A stretch of 64,000 nt of DNA from Alphaproteobacteria bacterium (GTDB lineage Bacteria; Pseudomonadota; Alphaproteobacteria; Rhodobacterales; Rhodobacteraceae). The position numbers and the translations under genes are program-made. This document shows positions 25,387 to 34,148 of this stretch, one piece after another (positions within the stretch are counted from its first letter, which is position 1; every line of letters starts with the position of its first letter). Under the pieces are notes generated by a model. It was not told the origin of the DNA, searched no databases, and worked only from the letters and a program-made list of their open reading frames with translations. The stretch spans positions 62,001 through 126,000 of the forward strand of contig JAUHZO010000012.1 of NCBI GenBank assembly GCA_030425925.1, read 5' to 3'.

Positions 25387-26187
25387 ATGACCCGAGCCGC
25401 CAATGTCATGTGCATCAAGTGGGGCACGCTGTACGGCCCCGATTATGTCAACCGCCTCTATTCCGGCGTGCGCCGCCACCTGTCGCGCCCGGTGCGGTTC
25501 TTCTGCATGACCGACGATGCGGCGGGCCTTCACCCGGATGTGGAGATCCTGCCGCTGCCGGTCGAACCCTTTGCCGAGCCGATGAACGCGGCGCTGGCGG
25601 TGGCCAACCGGCAGGGGGCGATGCGCAAGGTGTCGCTGTTCCGGCCGGGGCTGGTGGCCGATCTGGACGGGCCGGTGCTGGGCTTCGACCTCGATGTGGT
25701 GATCACCGGCGGGCTGGACGAGATCCACGACATGGCCCCGGGCAAGGTGGCGATGCGCCATGACTGGACGGAAAAGCGCAAGGGGCGGCCCACCGGGCAC
25801 GGATCGGTCTTTCGTTTCGACCCGGCATTGCACGGGTTCTTGTACGACGACATTGCCGCCAACCCCTATGCCGAGGTGGAAGAGGCCCGCGGGTCCGAGC
25901 AACGCTATACCTCGCACAAGGCCATGGCGCGCGGGGTTTTCGACTATATCCCAGAGGATTGGGTGGTGTCGTTCAAGTATGACTGCAACCCGTTCCCGGG
26001 CAACTGGCTGCGCCCGCCGCGCCTGCCGGACAGCGCGCGGGTGGTGTGTTTTCACGGGCGGCCCAAGATGCCCGAGGCGGTTGCGGGCTATTCCGGGTCG
26101 GTCCTGCGCCGGTCGCGCCCCTGTGACTGGCTCAAGGCGCACTGGATCGACGCGGCGCGGGCCGATCTGGGCCGGGGCTGGGCCTGA
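25387..26187 (+). CDS. Glycosyltransferase-like protein
   Basis: A 266-residue cytoplasmic protein of a roseobacter group of predicted glycosyltransferases: N-terminal CIKWGTLYGPDYVNRLYSGVRRHL, a D-x-D-type motif in GFDLDVVITG (about residues 98-107), GHGSVFRF, and CFHGRPKMPE near the end. The D-x-D is the usual metal and sugar-nucleotide site of GT-A folds. The acceptor is unknown. GGAG lies upstream of the ATG at 25387. It is followed by twin hairpins before fabF. Confidence 0.7.
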   Translation: MTRAANVMCIKWGTLYGPDYVNRLYSGVRRHLSRPVRFFCMTDDAAGLHPDVEILPLPVEPFAEPMNAALAVANRQGAMRKVSLFRPGLVADLDGPVLGFDLDVVITGGLDEIHDMAPGKVAMRHDWTEKRKGRPTGHGSVFRFDPALHGFLYDDIAANPYAEVEEARGSEQRYTSHKAMARGVFDYIPEDWVVSFKYDCNPFPGNWLRPPRLPDSARVVCFHGRPKMPEAVAGYSGSVLRRSRPCDWLKAHWIDAARADLGRGWA

Positions 26188-26202
26188 CGGTCGGGGGCGG
26201 CG

Positions 26203-26284
26203 GCAAGATTTTTCGGCGAAAAATCTTGCGCCCCGGCGCTGGGCGCGCGGGGCGGGACGACGATTTTTCGGCGAAAAATCGTCG
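26203..26284. repeat. Twin hairpins with shared core and different outer stems
   Basis: Two perfect 11-bp stems, 26203-26213/26219-26229 and 26258-26268/26274-26284. Both have the core TTTTT-CGGCG-AAAAA, but the outer stem differs and still pairs (GCAAG/CTTGC against CGACG/CGTCG). They lie between the glycosyltransferase stop and the fabF start. Confidence 0.85.
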
Positions 26285-26377
26285 ATCGCCCGGCGGCACC
26301 GTTACGCGCCGCCCTTGCCCCCGCTTGGCCTGACGCGGTAAGAGCGTCAAAAGACCACGTGAGGGAAGGGCAGAAGC

Positions 26378-27640
26378 ATGACACGTCGCGTCGTTGTCAC
26401 CGGGCTTGGGCTTGTCACACCATTGGCCTGCGGGGTGGATCAGAGCTGGAGCCGCCTGCTGGACGGCCGGTCCGGCGCAGGGGCCATCTCCCGGTTCGAT
26501 GCCAGTCATCTGGCCACCACCTATGCCTGCGAGGTACCGCTGGGCGATGGCAGCGACGGCACCTTCAATGCCGATGACTGGATGGAGAAGAAGGAGCAGC
26601 GCAAGGTTGACGACTTCATCCTCTACGGCATCGCCGCCGCCGAACAGGCGGTGCGCGATGCCGGCTGGATGCCCGAGGACGAAGAGGGCCGCCAGCGCAC
26701 CGGCGTGATGATCGGTTCGGGGATCGGCGGGCTGAACTCCATCGCCGAAACCGCGCTGCTGATCCGCGACAAGGGCCCGCGGCGGGTGTCGCCTTTCTTC
26801 ATCCCGGGCGCTCTGATCAACCTGATCTCGGGCAACGTGTCGATCCGCTACGGCTTCAAGGGCCCCAACCACGCGGTGGTCACCGCCTGCTCCACCGGCG
26901 CGCATGCCATCGGCGATGCCGGGCGGATGATCCGGTACGGCGATGCCGACGTGATGGTCGCCGGCGGGGCCGAGGCGGCGATTTCCGAGATCGGGATTGC
27001 CGGCTTCAACGCCTGCAAGGCGCTGTCGACGCGGCGCGGCGACGCGCCGGAAACCGCCTCGCGCCCCTATGATGCCGACCGTGACGGCTTTGTCATGGGC
27101 GAAGGCGCAGGCGTCGTGGTGCTGGAAGAGTACGAGCACGCGAAGGCCCGCGGCGCGCGCATCTATGCCGAGCTCTGCGGCTATGGCCTGTCCGGGGACG
27201 CCTATCACATCACCGCCCCGAGCGAGGATGGCGACGGGGCCGAGCGCTCCATGCGGGCGGCGCTGAAGGATGCGGGGCTGGTGCCCTCGGCCATCGACTA
27301 CATCAACGCGCATGGCACCTCGACCATGGCGGACACCATCGAGCTTGCCGCGGTCGAACGGCTGCTGGGCGATCACGCGGCGCAGGCGACCATGTCGTCG
27401 ACCAAGTCGATGACCGGGCATCTGCTGGGCGCGGCGGGCGCGATCGAGGCGATCTTCTCGATCCTCGCGATCCGCGACCAGGTGGCCCCGCCGACCATCA
27501 ACCTCGACACGCCCGCCGTGGAAACCCCGCTGGACCTGGCCGCCAATGCAAAGCGGGCGCGCAAGGTGGACTACGCCTTGTCCAATTCGTTCGGCTTTGG
27601 CGGCACCAATGCAAGCGTGATCTTCGGCAAGGTGGCGTAA
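26378..27640 (+). CDS. fabF: 3-oxoacyl-[ACP] synthase II
   Basis: FabF (KAS II) condenses malonyl-ACP with growing acyl-ACP in fatty acid elongation. The 420 residues carry the thiolase-fold active site: cysteine in VVTACSTGAHAIGD (about residue 172), histidine in NAHGTSTMADT, and histidine in MTGHLLGAAG. The N-terminus MTRRVVVTGLGLVTPL is typical. GAGGGAAGG precedes the ATG. mltG follows after three bases, a pairing common in alphaproteobacteria; acpP is not adjacent here. Confidence 0.96.
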   Translation: MTRRVVVTGLGLVTPLACGVDQSWSRLLDGRSGAGAISRFDASHLATTYACEVPLGDGSDGTFNADDWMEKKEQRKVDDFILYGIAAAEQAVRDAGWMPEDEEGRQRTGVMIGSGIGGLNSIAETALLIRDKGPRRVSPFFIPGALINLISGNVSIRYGFKGPNHAVVTACSTGAHAIGDAGRMIRYGDADVMVAGGAEAAISEIGIAGFNACKALSTRRGDAPETASRPYDADRDGFVMGEGAGVVVLEEYEHAKARGARIYAELCGYGLSGDAYHITAPSEDGDGAERSMRAALKDAGLVPSAIDYINAHGTSTMADTIELAAVERLLGDHAAQATMSSTKSMTGHLLGAAGAIEAIFSILAIRDQVAPPTINLDTPAVETPLDLAANAKRARKVDYALSNSFGFGGTNASVIFGKVA

Positions 27641-27643
27641 GCC

Positions 27644-28798
27644 ATGTGGCGTCACATCGCGTCGAACGCGCTGTCGTTCCTCGTTGTCCTGGTGTTCCTG
27701 ATGGGCGGCGCGCTGATCTGGGCGCAGAACAGCTATGTCGCCAGCGGCCCGCTGGACCAGGCGATCTGCCTCGAGGTGCCGCGCGGCAGTTCGATGGGAC
27801 GGGTGTCGGAAAACCTCGAAGACCAGGGCGCGATCTCCAGCGCGGTGCTGTTCCGGCTGGGCGCGGATTACACCGACCGGGCGCAGGCGCTGAAGGCGGG
27901 CAGCTATCTGGTGCCCGAACGCGCCTCGATGGCCGAGATCACCGACATCATCACCCGCGGCGGCGCCTCGACCTGCGGGACCGAGGTGGTCTATCGCATC
28001 GGCATCACCCGCGCCACCGTGCAGGTGCGCGAGATCGACCCGGCCACGGGCCGCTATGTCACCCAGGCCAGCTTTGACCCGGCCGAGGGCGCGCCGCCCG
28101 CGGAATACCGCGCCGTGCGCAACCGCCCCGACACGCGCTACCGCATCGCGCTGGCCGAGGGCGTGACCAGCTGGCAGGTGGTCGAGGAACTCAAGCAGCT
28201 CGACATCCTGGACGGCGGCGCCGATGTGCCGCCCGAGGGCAGCCTTGCGCCGGACAGCTACGAGGTCAGCCCGGGCGACAGCATCGGCTCGGTGCTTGCG
28301 CGCATGCAGGAGGCGCAGGAGCTGATCCTCGCCCGCGCGTGGGAGAGCCGCGCCGGGGACCTGCCGCTCGACAGCCCCGAAGAGGCGCTGATCCTCGCCT
28401 CGATCATCGAGAAGGAAACCGGCGGGCCGGAAGAGCGCGGACTGGTGGCCAGCGTCTTCGTCAACCGCCTGGAACGCGGCATGCGCCTGCAGACCGACCC
28501 GACGGTGATCTACGGCATCACGCAAGGGCAGGGCGTGCTGGGGCGCGGCCTGCGCCAGTCGGAGCTGCGCCGCGCGACGCCGTGGAACACCTACGTGATC
28601 GACGGCCTGCCGCCGACGCCCATCGCCAACCCGGGCCGCGCCAGCATCGAGGCGGCGCTGAACCCGGATGACACGGATTTCATCTTCTTCGTCGCCAGGA
28701 CGCTGGACCCGGCCGACGGCCACAACTTCGCCGCCACCCTCGACGAGCACAACCGCAACGTCGCCGCCTACCGCGCGCTGGAGCGGGCGAACCAGTAG
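27644..28798 (+). CDS. mltG: Endolytic murein transglycosylase MltG
   Basis: MltG is an inner-membrane lytic transglycosylase that cuts nascent glycan strands and sets their length. It has 384 residues: one N-terminal membrane helix (LSFLVVLVFLMGGALIWA), a LysM-like region (PRGSSMGRVSENLEDQG), and the YceG catalytic domain. The catalytic glutamate is in SIIEKETGGPEERGLVASVF, followed by LQTDPTVIYG, NTYVIDGLPPTPIANPG and H-N-F-A-A-T-L-D-E-H. Starts three bases after the fabF stop, so it is in the same operon. Confidence 0.95.
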   Translation: MWRHIASNALSFLVVLVFLMGGALIWAQNSYVASGPLDQAICLEVPRGSSMGRVSENLEDQGAISSAVLFRLGADYTDRAQALKAGSYLVPERASMAEITDIITRGGASTCGTEVVYRIGITRATVQVREIDPATGRYVTQASFDPAEGAPPAEYRAVRNRPDTRYRIALAEGVTSWQVVEELKQLDILDGGADVPPEGSLAPDSYEVSPGDSIGSVLARMQEAQELILARAWESRAGDLPLDSPEEALILASIIEKETGGPEERGLVASVFVNRLERGMRLQTDPTVIYGITQGQGVLGRGLRQSELRRATPWNTYVIDGLPPTPIANPGRASIEAALNPDDTDFIFFVARTLDPADGHNFAATLDEHNRNVAAYRALERANQ

Positions 28799-29035
28799 GG
28801 GGGTGAGGGTAGTTTTTATACTGGAAGTATCAGTTTGAGTACTGACGGCCCGGAGCTGCAGTTCACACACACCTAGCGAACGCTCTCATGCGCGCACAGC
28901 TTGACTTCGCGCCTGCAGCGAACTTCCGCTTCCCGCCCAAAATGCTCAATGCTGCTTCAAGGCACTGCGACCAAATCGGCTGTAAGCCAACCGCCCGGTA
29001 TCGACCTCTGACGCGCGGGGCGGAACATCCCCCCC
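28799..29035. other. Gap with atypical, less GC-rich sequence
   Basis: No credible gene in these 237 bases. The first 60 are the least GC-rich non-coding stretch nearby and contain short stems (ATACT-GGA-AGTAT; TCAGT/ACTGA). The middle part (about 28910-29010) resembles decayed intergenic repeat material I cannot name. A short open frame from 28888 has no coding character. Confidence 0.45.
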
Positions 29036-29380
29036 TCATCCCCCCGCAATCGCCCTCTGCGCCTTCTTCGTCAGGCCCGCAAAGACGATGCGGTAGGAGG
29101 TCTCGATGCGGTCGCGGAGTTCGTCTTCGGGGATGGTGTCCCAGTCCACGCGGACCCAGGAGCGGTGGAAATAGGGGGCGCGGTGGGCGCGGTGCATCTC
29201 GATCAGCAGGGTCGCGTCCTCGATCGAGGGGGTCTTGACCGAGACGCCGTCATTCGCCACGCCGATGCAGGCGAACAGCTTGCCGCCCACCTTCCACGCA
29301 TCGTGTCCGCCGCCCCAGGGGTCGGACCATTCGGCCCCGGGCAGCGCGCGGCAGATCTCGTTGACGGTCTCGCGGCTCAT
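29036..29380 (-). CDS. MmcQ/YjbR family protein
   Basis: A 114-residue protein with the YjbR double-wing fold pattern: CRALPGAEWSDPWGGGHDAWKVGGKLFACIG, then HRAHRAPYFHRSWVRVDWDTIPEDELRDRIETSY. The family is often called DNA-binding by fold, without firm evidence of function. It is divergent from cysS with about 100 bases between starts. Confidence 0.85.
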   Translation of the reverse strand: MSRETVNEICRALPGAEWSDPWGGGHDAWKVGGKLFACIGVANDGVSVKTPSIEDATLLIEMHRAHRAPYFHRSWVRVDWDTIPEDELRDRIETSYRIVFAGLTKKAQRAIAGG

Positions 29381-29482
29381 GCCCCGATCCTGCCAGCCCC
29401 GGGGCGGCCCGGCAAGGGCTGCGCTATTTCCATCCCGGCGCGAAGTTGCTAAGCCCGCCGCGACCCGTGCGACGGAGGCGCT

Positions 29483-30871
29483 ATGGACATCTTCCTTACC
29501 AATACCCGGACCCGCAGGAAAGAGCGCTTTGCCCCGCTCGACCCGTCCCATGTGCGGATGTATGTCTGCGGGCCCACCGTCTATGACCGCGCGCATCTGG
29601 GCAATGCGCGGCCCGTGCTGGTGTTCGACGTGCTCTACCGGCTGTTGCGTCATGTCTACGGGGCAGGGCACGTCACCTATGTGCGCAATTTCACCGATGT
29701 GGACGACCGGATCAACGAGACGGCGCTGAAGCGCAAGCAGGCCGGGGCGGCGGGGACGCTGGAGGCCTTGATCGCCGAGCGGTCGGACGAGACGATCCGC
29801 TGGTATCACGAGGACATGGATGCGCTTGGCGCGCTGCGCCCCGATCATGAACCGCGCGCCACGGGCTATATCGCCCAGATGGTGGCGATGATCGAGGGGC
29901 TGATCGACAAGGGCTTTGCCTATGCGGCCGAGGGGCATGTGCTGTTTGCCGTGGACCGGTTTGCCGCCTATGGCGCGCTGTCGGGGCGGTCGGTGGACGA
30001 CATGATCGCCGGCGCGCGGGTCGAGGTCGCGCCCTACAAGCGCAACCCGATGGATTTCGTGCTGTGGAAGCCCTCCGACGGGGACCTGCCGGGCTGGGAC
30101 AGTCCCTGGGGCCGGGGGCGGCCGGGCTGGCATATCGAATGCTCGGCCATGGCCAAGGCGCTTCTGGGCGAGGTGTTCGACATCCATGCCGGCGGCAACG
30201 ACCTGATGTTCCCGCATCACGAGAACGAGATCGCGCAAAGCTGCTGCGCCAACGGGACGGAGGCCATGGCGCAGGTCTGGCTGCACAACGAGATGCTGCA
30301 GGTGGAAGGGCGGAAGATGTCCAAGTCGCTGGGCAATTTCTTTACCGTCCGCGACCTGCTGGAGCAGGGCGTGCCGGGCGAGGTGATCCGGTTCGTGATG
30401 CTGTCCACGCATTATCGCAAGCCGATGGACTGGACGGCCGAGAAGGCGCGCGAGGCGGAGGGCACCTTGCGGAAATGGCGCGGCCTGGTGGACGGTGTCG
30501 AGGCCGGGCCGGTGCCCGACGGGGTGTTGGCGGCGCTGGCCGACGACATCAACACTGCCGGCGCGATTGCCGAACTGCACCGCCTGGCCTCGGCCGGGGA
30601 GGCCCCGGCGCTGAAGGCCGGGGCGGCGTTGCTTGGGCTGCTGGGGGAGGATCTGGGCGGCTGGGACGTGGTAGTGGCCGATCTTTCGGAATGGGAGACG
30701 CGGCTGGCCGAGGCGCGGGCGCAAGCGATGCAGAGCAAGGACTTTGCCGAGGTGGATCGGCTGAAGGCGGCGCTGGTGGCGGCCGGGGTCGAGGTGCGCA
30801 TGTCGAAGGCGGGCGTGGCGCTGGTGCCGGGCCCGGGGTTCGACATGGCGCGGCTGGAGGCGCTGACATGA
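29483..30871 (+). CDS. cysS: Cysteinyl-tRNA synthetase
   Basis: CysRS charges tRNA-Cys. The 462 residues contain the class I motifs: the HIGH equivalent H-L-G-N in [11 protein letters not shown] and K-M-S-K-S in [13 protein letters not shown]. The zinc and cysteine-binding residues are in VCGPTVYD (about residue 27), HIECSAMA (about 215) and HHENEIAQS. Near the N-terminus the common KMSFKP segment is replaced. GGAGG precedes the ATG. A GC-rich dispersed repeat follows the stop. Confidence 0.96.
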   Translation: MDIFLTNTRTRRKERFAPLDPSHVRMYVCGPTVYDRAHLGNARPVLVFDVLYRLLRHVYGAGHVTYVRNFTDVDDRINETALKRKQAGAAGTLEALIAERSDETIRWYHEDMDALGALRPDHEPRATGYIAQMVAMIEGLIDKGFAYAAEGHVLFAVDRFAAYGALSGRSVDDMIAGARVEVAPYKRNPMDFVLWKPSDGDLPGWDSPWGRGRPGWHIECSAMAKALLGEVFDIHAGGNDLMFPHHENEIAQSCCANGTEAMAQVWLHNEMLQVEGRKMSKSLGNFFTVRDLLEQGVPGEVIRFVMLSTHYRKPMDWTAEKAREAEGTLRKWRGLVDGVEAGPVPDGVLAALADDINTAGAIAELHRLASAGEAPALKAGAALLGLLGEDLGGWDVVVADLSEWETRLAEARAQAMQSKDFAEVDRLKAALVAAGVEVRMSKAGVALVPGPGFDMARLEALT

Positions 30872-30898
30872 CCGGCGGGGTGCCGCGGCACGGGCAGA

Positions 30899-30954
30899 GG
30901 GGGCTCTGCCCCCGCGCCTTCGGCGCCCCCCGGGGCATTTTTCCCAAGAAGAAG
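30899..30954 (+). repeat. GC-rich dispersed repeat, copy B
   Basis: Conserved GGGGGCTCTGCCCCC, inner stem GCGCC-TTC-GGCGC (30914-30926), CCCCCGGGGCATT, and AAGAAGAAG at 30946-30954. Lies between cysS and cimA, 38 bases before the cimA GTG. Same architecture as copies A and C. Confidence 0.78.
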
Positions 30955-30992
30955 ACAGGGGCGTTGCGTCCTGCGGAGCGGGGGAGGCTCGG

Positions 30993-32603
30993 GTGACGGA
31001 ACGGCTTTATCTTTACGACACCACCCTGCGCGACGGGCAGCAGACGCAGGGGGTGCAGTTCTCGACCCCGGAAAAGCTGCGCATCGCGGCGGCGCTGGAC
31101 GTGCTGGGGGTGGATTACATCGAGGGCGGCTGGCCCGGGGCGAACCCCACCGACAGTGCGTTCTTTGACGAGGTGCAGGCGACGCGGGCGCGGATGACCG
31201 CCTTTGGCATGACGCGGCGCGCGGGCCGGTCGGTGGAGAATGACGACGTGCTGGCGGCGGTGACCAATGCCGGGACGGGTGCGGTCTGCCTTGTGGGCAA
31301 GAGCCATGATTACCACGTCACCCGGGCGCTGGGGGTCACGCTGGAGGAAAACCTGGCCGCGATTGCCGCGTCGATGGCGCATCTCAGGGCGCTGGGGCGC
31401 GAGGCGCTGTTCGATGCGGAGCATTTCTTTGACGGCTACAAGGCGAACCCGAGCTATGCGCTGGACTGCCTGGGGGCCGCGCTGGAGGCGGGGGCGGACT
31501 GGGTGGTGCTGTGCGACACCAATGGCGGCACGCTGCCCGGAGAGATCGGGCAGATCGTGACGGAGGTGATCGGGGCCGGGATCCCCGGGGCGCGGCTGGG
31601 CATCCACACGCATAACGACACCGAAACCGCCGTGGCCGGGTCGCTGGCGGCGGTGGCGGCGGGGGCGCGGCAGATCCAGGGCACGCTGAACGGGCTGGGC
31701 GAGCGTTGCGGCAATGCCAACCTGACCGCGCTGATCCCGACGCTTTTGCTGAAGGAGCCCTGGGCCAGCGCGTTCGAGACCGGGGTGAGCCGTGAGGCGC
31801 TGGAGGGGCTGACGCGGACCAGCCGGATGCTGGACGACATCCTGAACCGGGTGCCGCAGAAACAGGCGGCCTATGTGGGGGCGTCGGCCTTTGCCCACAA
31901 GGCGGGGCTGCATGCCAGCGCGATCCTCAAGGACCCGTCCACCTATGAGCATGTCGACCCGAGCCGGGTGGGCAATGCGCGGATCATCCCGATGTCGAAC
32001 CAGGCCGGGCAGTCGAACCTGCGCCGCCGCCTGGCCGAGGCCGGGCTGGAGGTGGCGCGCGACGATCCGGCGCTGCCGCGTATCCTGGAGCGGGTCAAGG
32101 CGCGCGAGGCCGAGGGCTATTCCTATGACACCGCGCAGGCCTCGTTCGAGCTTTTGGCGCGGGACGAGCTGGGGCTGTTGCCCGACTACTTCGAGGTCAA
32201 GCGCTACCGGGTCACGGTGGAGCGGCGCAAGAACAAGTACAACCGCATGGTCTCGCTTTCCGAGGCCGTGGTGGTGGTGAAGGTGGATGGCGTCAAGAAG
32301 CTGTCGGTGAGCGAGTCGATGGATGAGGCGGGCTGCGATCGCGGCCCGGTGAACGCGCTGGCCAAGGCCTTGGCCAAGGACCTGGGGCCGTACCAGGCGC
32401 TGATCGACGACATGCACCTGGTGGATTTCAAGGTGCGCATCACGCAAGGCGGCACCGAGGCGGTGACGCGCGTGATCATCGACAGCCAGGACGGGCAGGG
32501 GCGGCGCTGGTCCACCGTGGGGGTGAGCGCCAACATCGTGGACGCCTCGTTCGAGGCTCTGCTGGACGCGGTCCGGTGGAAACTGGTGAGGGATGCGGGC
32601 TGA
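30993..32603 (+). CDS. cimA: (R)-citramalate synthase
   Basis: CimA condenses pyruvate with acetyl-CoA to (R)-citramalate, giving a threonine-independent entry to isoleucine. At 536 residues it matches the long CimA form, with catalytic domain plus C-terminal LeuA-type allosteric dimer domain. Motifs: YDTTLRDGQQTQGVQFS, EGGWPGANPTD (citramalate type), DTNGGTLPGE, HTHNDTETAVA (metal histidines), and GERCGNANL. GTG start with GGAGG upstream. Its TGA overlaps the ATG of the next gene. The GxGERxGN block and overall length separate it from LeuA. Confidence 0.93.
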   Translation: MTERLYLYDTTLRDGQQTQGVQFSTPEKLRIAAALDVLGVDYIEGGWPGANPTDSAFFDEVQATRARMTAFGMTRRAGRSVENDDVLAAVTNAGTGAVCLVGKSHDYHVTRALGVTLEENLAAIAASMAHLRALGREALFDAEHFFDGYKANPSYALDCLGAALEAGADWVVLCDTNGGTLPGEIGQIVTEVIGAGIPGARLGIHTHNDTETAVAGSLAAVAAGARQIQGTLNGLGERCGNANLTALIPTLLLKEPWASAFETGVSREALEGLTRTSRMLDDILNRVPQKQAAYVGASAFAHKAGLHASAILKDPSTYEHVDPSRVGNARIIPMSNQAGQSNLRRRLAEAGLEVARDDPALPRILERVKAREAEGYSYDTAQASFELLARDELGLLPDYFEVKRYRVTVERRKNKYNRMVSLSEAVVVVKVDGVKKLSVSESMDEAGCDRGPVNALAKALAKDLGPYQALIDDMHLVDFKVRITQGGTEAVTRVIIDSQDGQGRRWSTVGVSANIVDASFEALLDAVRWKLVRDAG

Positions 32604-33319
32604 TGGACTGGGAGAGCTTCTTTGTGGTCCACAAGGACCTGCCCCGCGAGGGGCCGGGCGCGCCGGAGGACGTGGCCTGGGCCTGCGCGCTGGCCGGCGT
32701 GGCGGCGGATGCGGTGATCTGCGACGCGGGCTCCGGCCCTGGCGGGGACGTGGCGGCCTTGCTGGCGGCGGCGCCGCGGGGTCGTGTCGTGGCGGTGGAC
32801 ATGCATTTCGGCGCGGCGGCTGACGCGCGGTTTGCCGACGAGACGCGGGCGCGCGGCGTGGCGGGCGATTTCACCGAACTGGACGCCTTGCCGGAGGCGC
32901 CGTTCGACCTGATCTGGAGCGCCGGGGCGCTGTATTTCCTGGGGCTGGACGAGGGCCCGCGCGTGATGGCGCGGGCGTTGACGCCGGGCGGCGTGCTGGC
33001 CTTTTCCGAACCTTGCCGCTTTGTCGATGCGCCCTCGGACCGGGCGCGGGCGTTCTTCGAGGATTATCCCCTGCGCACGCCCGAGGAGATCGCGGCGAAG
33101 GTGGCAGAGGCGGGCTATGACGTGCTGGGCACGCGCAAGGTGCCCGATGCCGGATGGGAGGCGTATTACCAGCCGATGGAGGCGCGGATCGCGGAGTTGC
33201 GCGACGGGGCGGATGCGGCCTTGACCGCGATGCTCGACCTGTGCGCGCAGGAGGCCGCAGACTGGCGCGCGGTGCGGGACGAGGTGGGTTATCTGCTGAT
33301 CGTGGCGCGGCTGCGGTGA
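32603..33319 (+). CDS. Class I SAM-dependent methyltransferase
   Basis: A 238-residue cytoplasmic protein with SAM motif I ICDAGSGPGGDVAALLAAAP (about residues 40-59), the acidic end of strand 2 in VVAVDMHFG, and the post-I region FDLIWSAGALYFLG. The tail resembles small-molecule methyltransferases. The ATG overlaps the cimA stop (TGATG), and its own stop overlaps the next gene (GTGA), so three genes are coupled. The substrate is unknown. Confidence 0.85.
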   Translation: MDWESFFVVHKDLPREGPGAPEDVAWACALAGVAADAVICDAGSGPGGDVAALLAAAPRGRVVAVDMHFGAAADARFADETRARGVAGDFTELDALPEAPFDLIWSAGALYFLGLDEGPRVMARALTPGGVLAFSEPCRFVDAPSDRARAFFEDYPLRTPEEIAAKVAEAGYDVLGTRKVPDAGWEAYYQPMEARIAELRDGADAALTAMLDLCAQEAADWRAVRDEVGYLLIVARLR

Positions 33320-34098
33320 GCGATTTCGCCCCCGGGTCGGACCTGTTTGCCTGCGCGCAGATTGTCGAGACGGGCGATCCGGACCGTTTTGCGGCGTGCA
33401 TGGCGGCCCCCGTGGCGGCGCGGCGCGTGCTGTTTCCGATCTATGCCTTCAATGTCGAGGTGGCGCGCGCGCCCTGGGTGACGCAAGAGCCGCTGATTGC
33501 CGAGATGCGGCTGCAATGGTGGGCGGATGCGCTCGACGAGATCGCGGAGGCGCGCGTGGTGCGGCGGCACGAGGTGGTGACGCCGCTGGCCGCGGTGCTG
33601 TCGCGTGAGGGCGCGCGGGGCCTTGCCGCCTGCGTGGCGGCGCGGCGGCGCGATGCCGCGCGGCTGCCGATGGAGTCCGTCGCGGCGTGGCGGTCCTATC
33701 TGGACGACACCGGCGGGGCGCTGATGTGGGGCGCGGTGCGGGCCCTGGCCGGGGAGCCTGTTGACGAGGCGGCGCAGGCGCGGGCCTTTGCCGCGGGCGG
33801 CGCACAGGCCCTGGCGAATTACCTGCTTGCGGTGCCGGATTTCCTGTCGCGCGGGGTGAACCCCTTGCCGGAGATGAGCGAGGCGGCGTTTGCGGGGATG
33901 TTGCGGGAGGCTTTGGATGGTTTGCCGCGTGACCGGGCGCGGAGGCCGGCCCAGCGGATCGCGGAACTGGCCGCGTGGCGCGCGCGGGGCGTGCTGCGCC
34001 GGGCCTTGCGCGATCCGGCGGCGGTGCCGGAGGGGCGGCTGGCGGAGCCGGAGGTCATGCGGCGCGCGGGGCTGGCATGGCGGGCGCTTTGGCTTTGA
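33316..34098 (+). CDS. Squalene/phytoene synthase family protein (NDUFAF6-like)
   Basis: A 260-residue all-helical protein of the squalene/phytoene synthase superfamily. It shows FPIYAFNVEVAR, RLQWWADALDE and the ALANYLLAVPDFLSRG region, but the strict paired D-x-x-x-D catalytic motifs are not clear. This fits the NDUFAF6-like branch linked to complex I assembly in eukaryotes better than a carotenoid enzyme; the role here is unproven. GTG start inside the preceding stop. The hairpin 34106-34123 follows. Confidence 0.75.
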   Translation: MSDFAPGSDLFACAQIVETGDPDRFAACMAAPVAARRVLFPIYAFNVEVARAPWVTQEPLIAEMRLQWWADALDEIAEARVVRRHEVVTPLAAVLSREGARGLAACVAARRRDAARLPMESVAAWRSYLDDTGGALMWGAVRALAGEPVDEAAQARAFAAGGAQALANYLLAVPDFLSRGVNPLPEMSEAAFAGMLREALDGLPRDRARRPAQRIAELAAWRARGVLRRALRDPAAVPEGRLAEPEVMRRAGLAWRALWL

Positions 34099-34105
34099 GC
34101 CGGGT

Positions 34106-34127
34106 GGCGGGGTGAACCCCGCCCTAC
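34106..34127. terminator. Hairpin with CTAC tail between convergent genes
   Basis: GGCGGGG-TGAA-CCCCGCC (34106-34123) followed by CTAC, in the gap between the synthase-like gene and the convergent MFS gene. Member of the CTAC-tailed hairpin family seen also at 12412, 35461 and 52500. Confidence 0.65.
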
Positions 34128-34148
34128 GGCCGGTGGGGTGGCCCCGCT

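Noticed and set aside
28888-29238. A 116-codon plus-strand frame in the gap before the YjbR gene
   Set aside because: Proline/arginine-rich, overlaps the YjbR coding sequence on the other strand and has no start signal.
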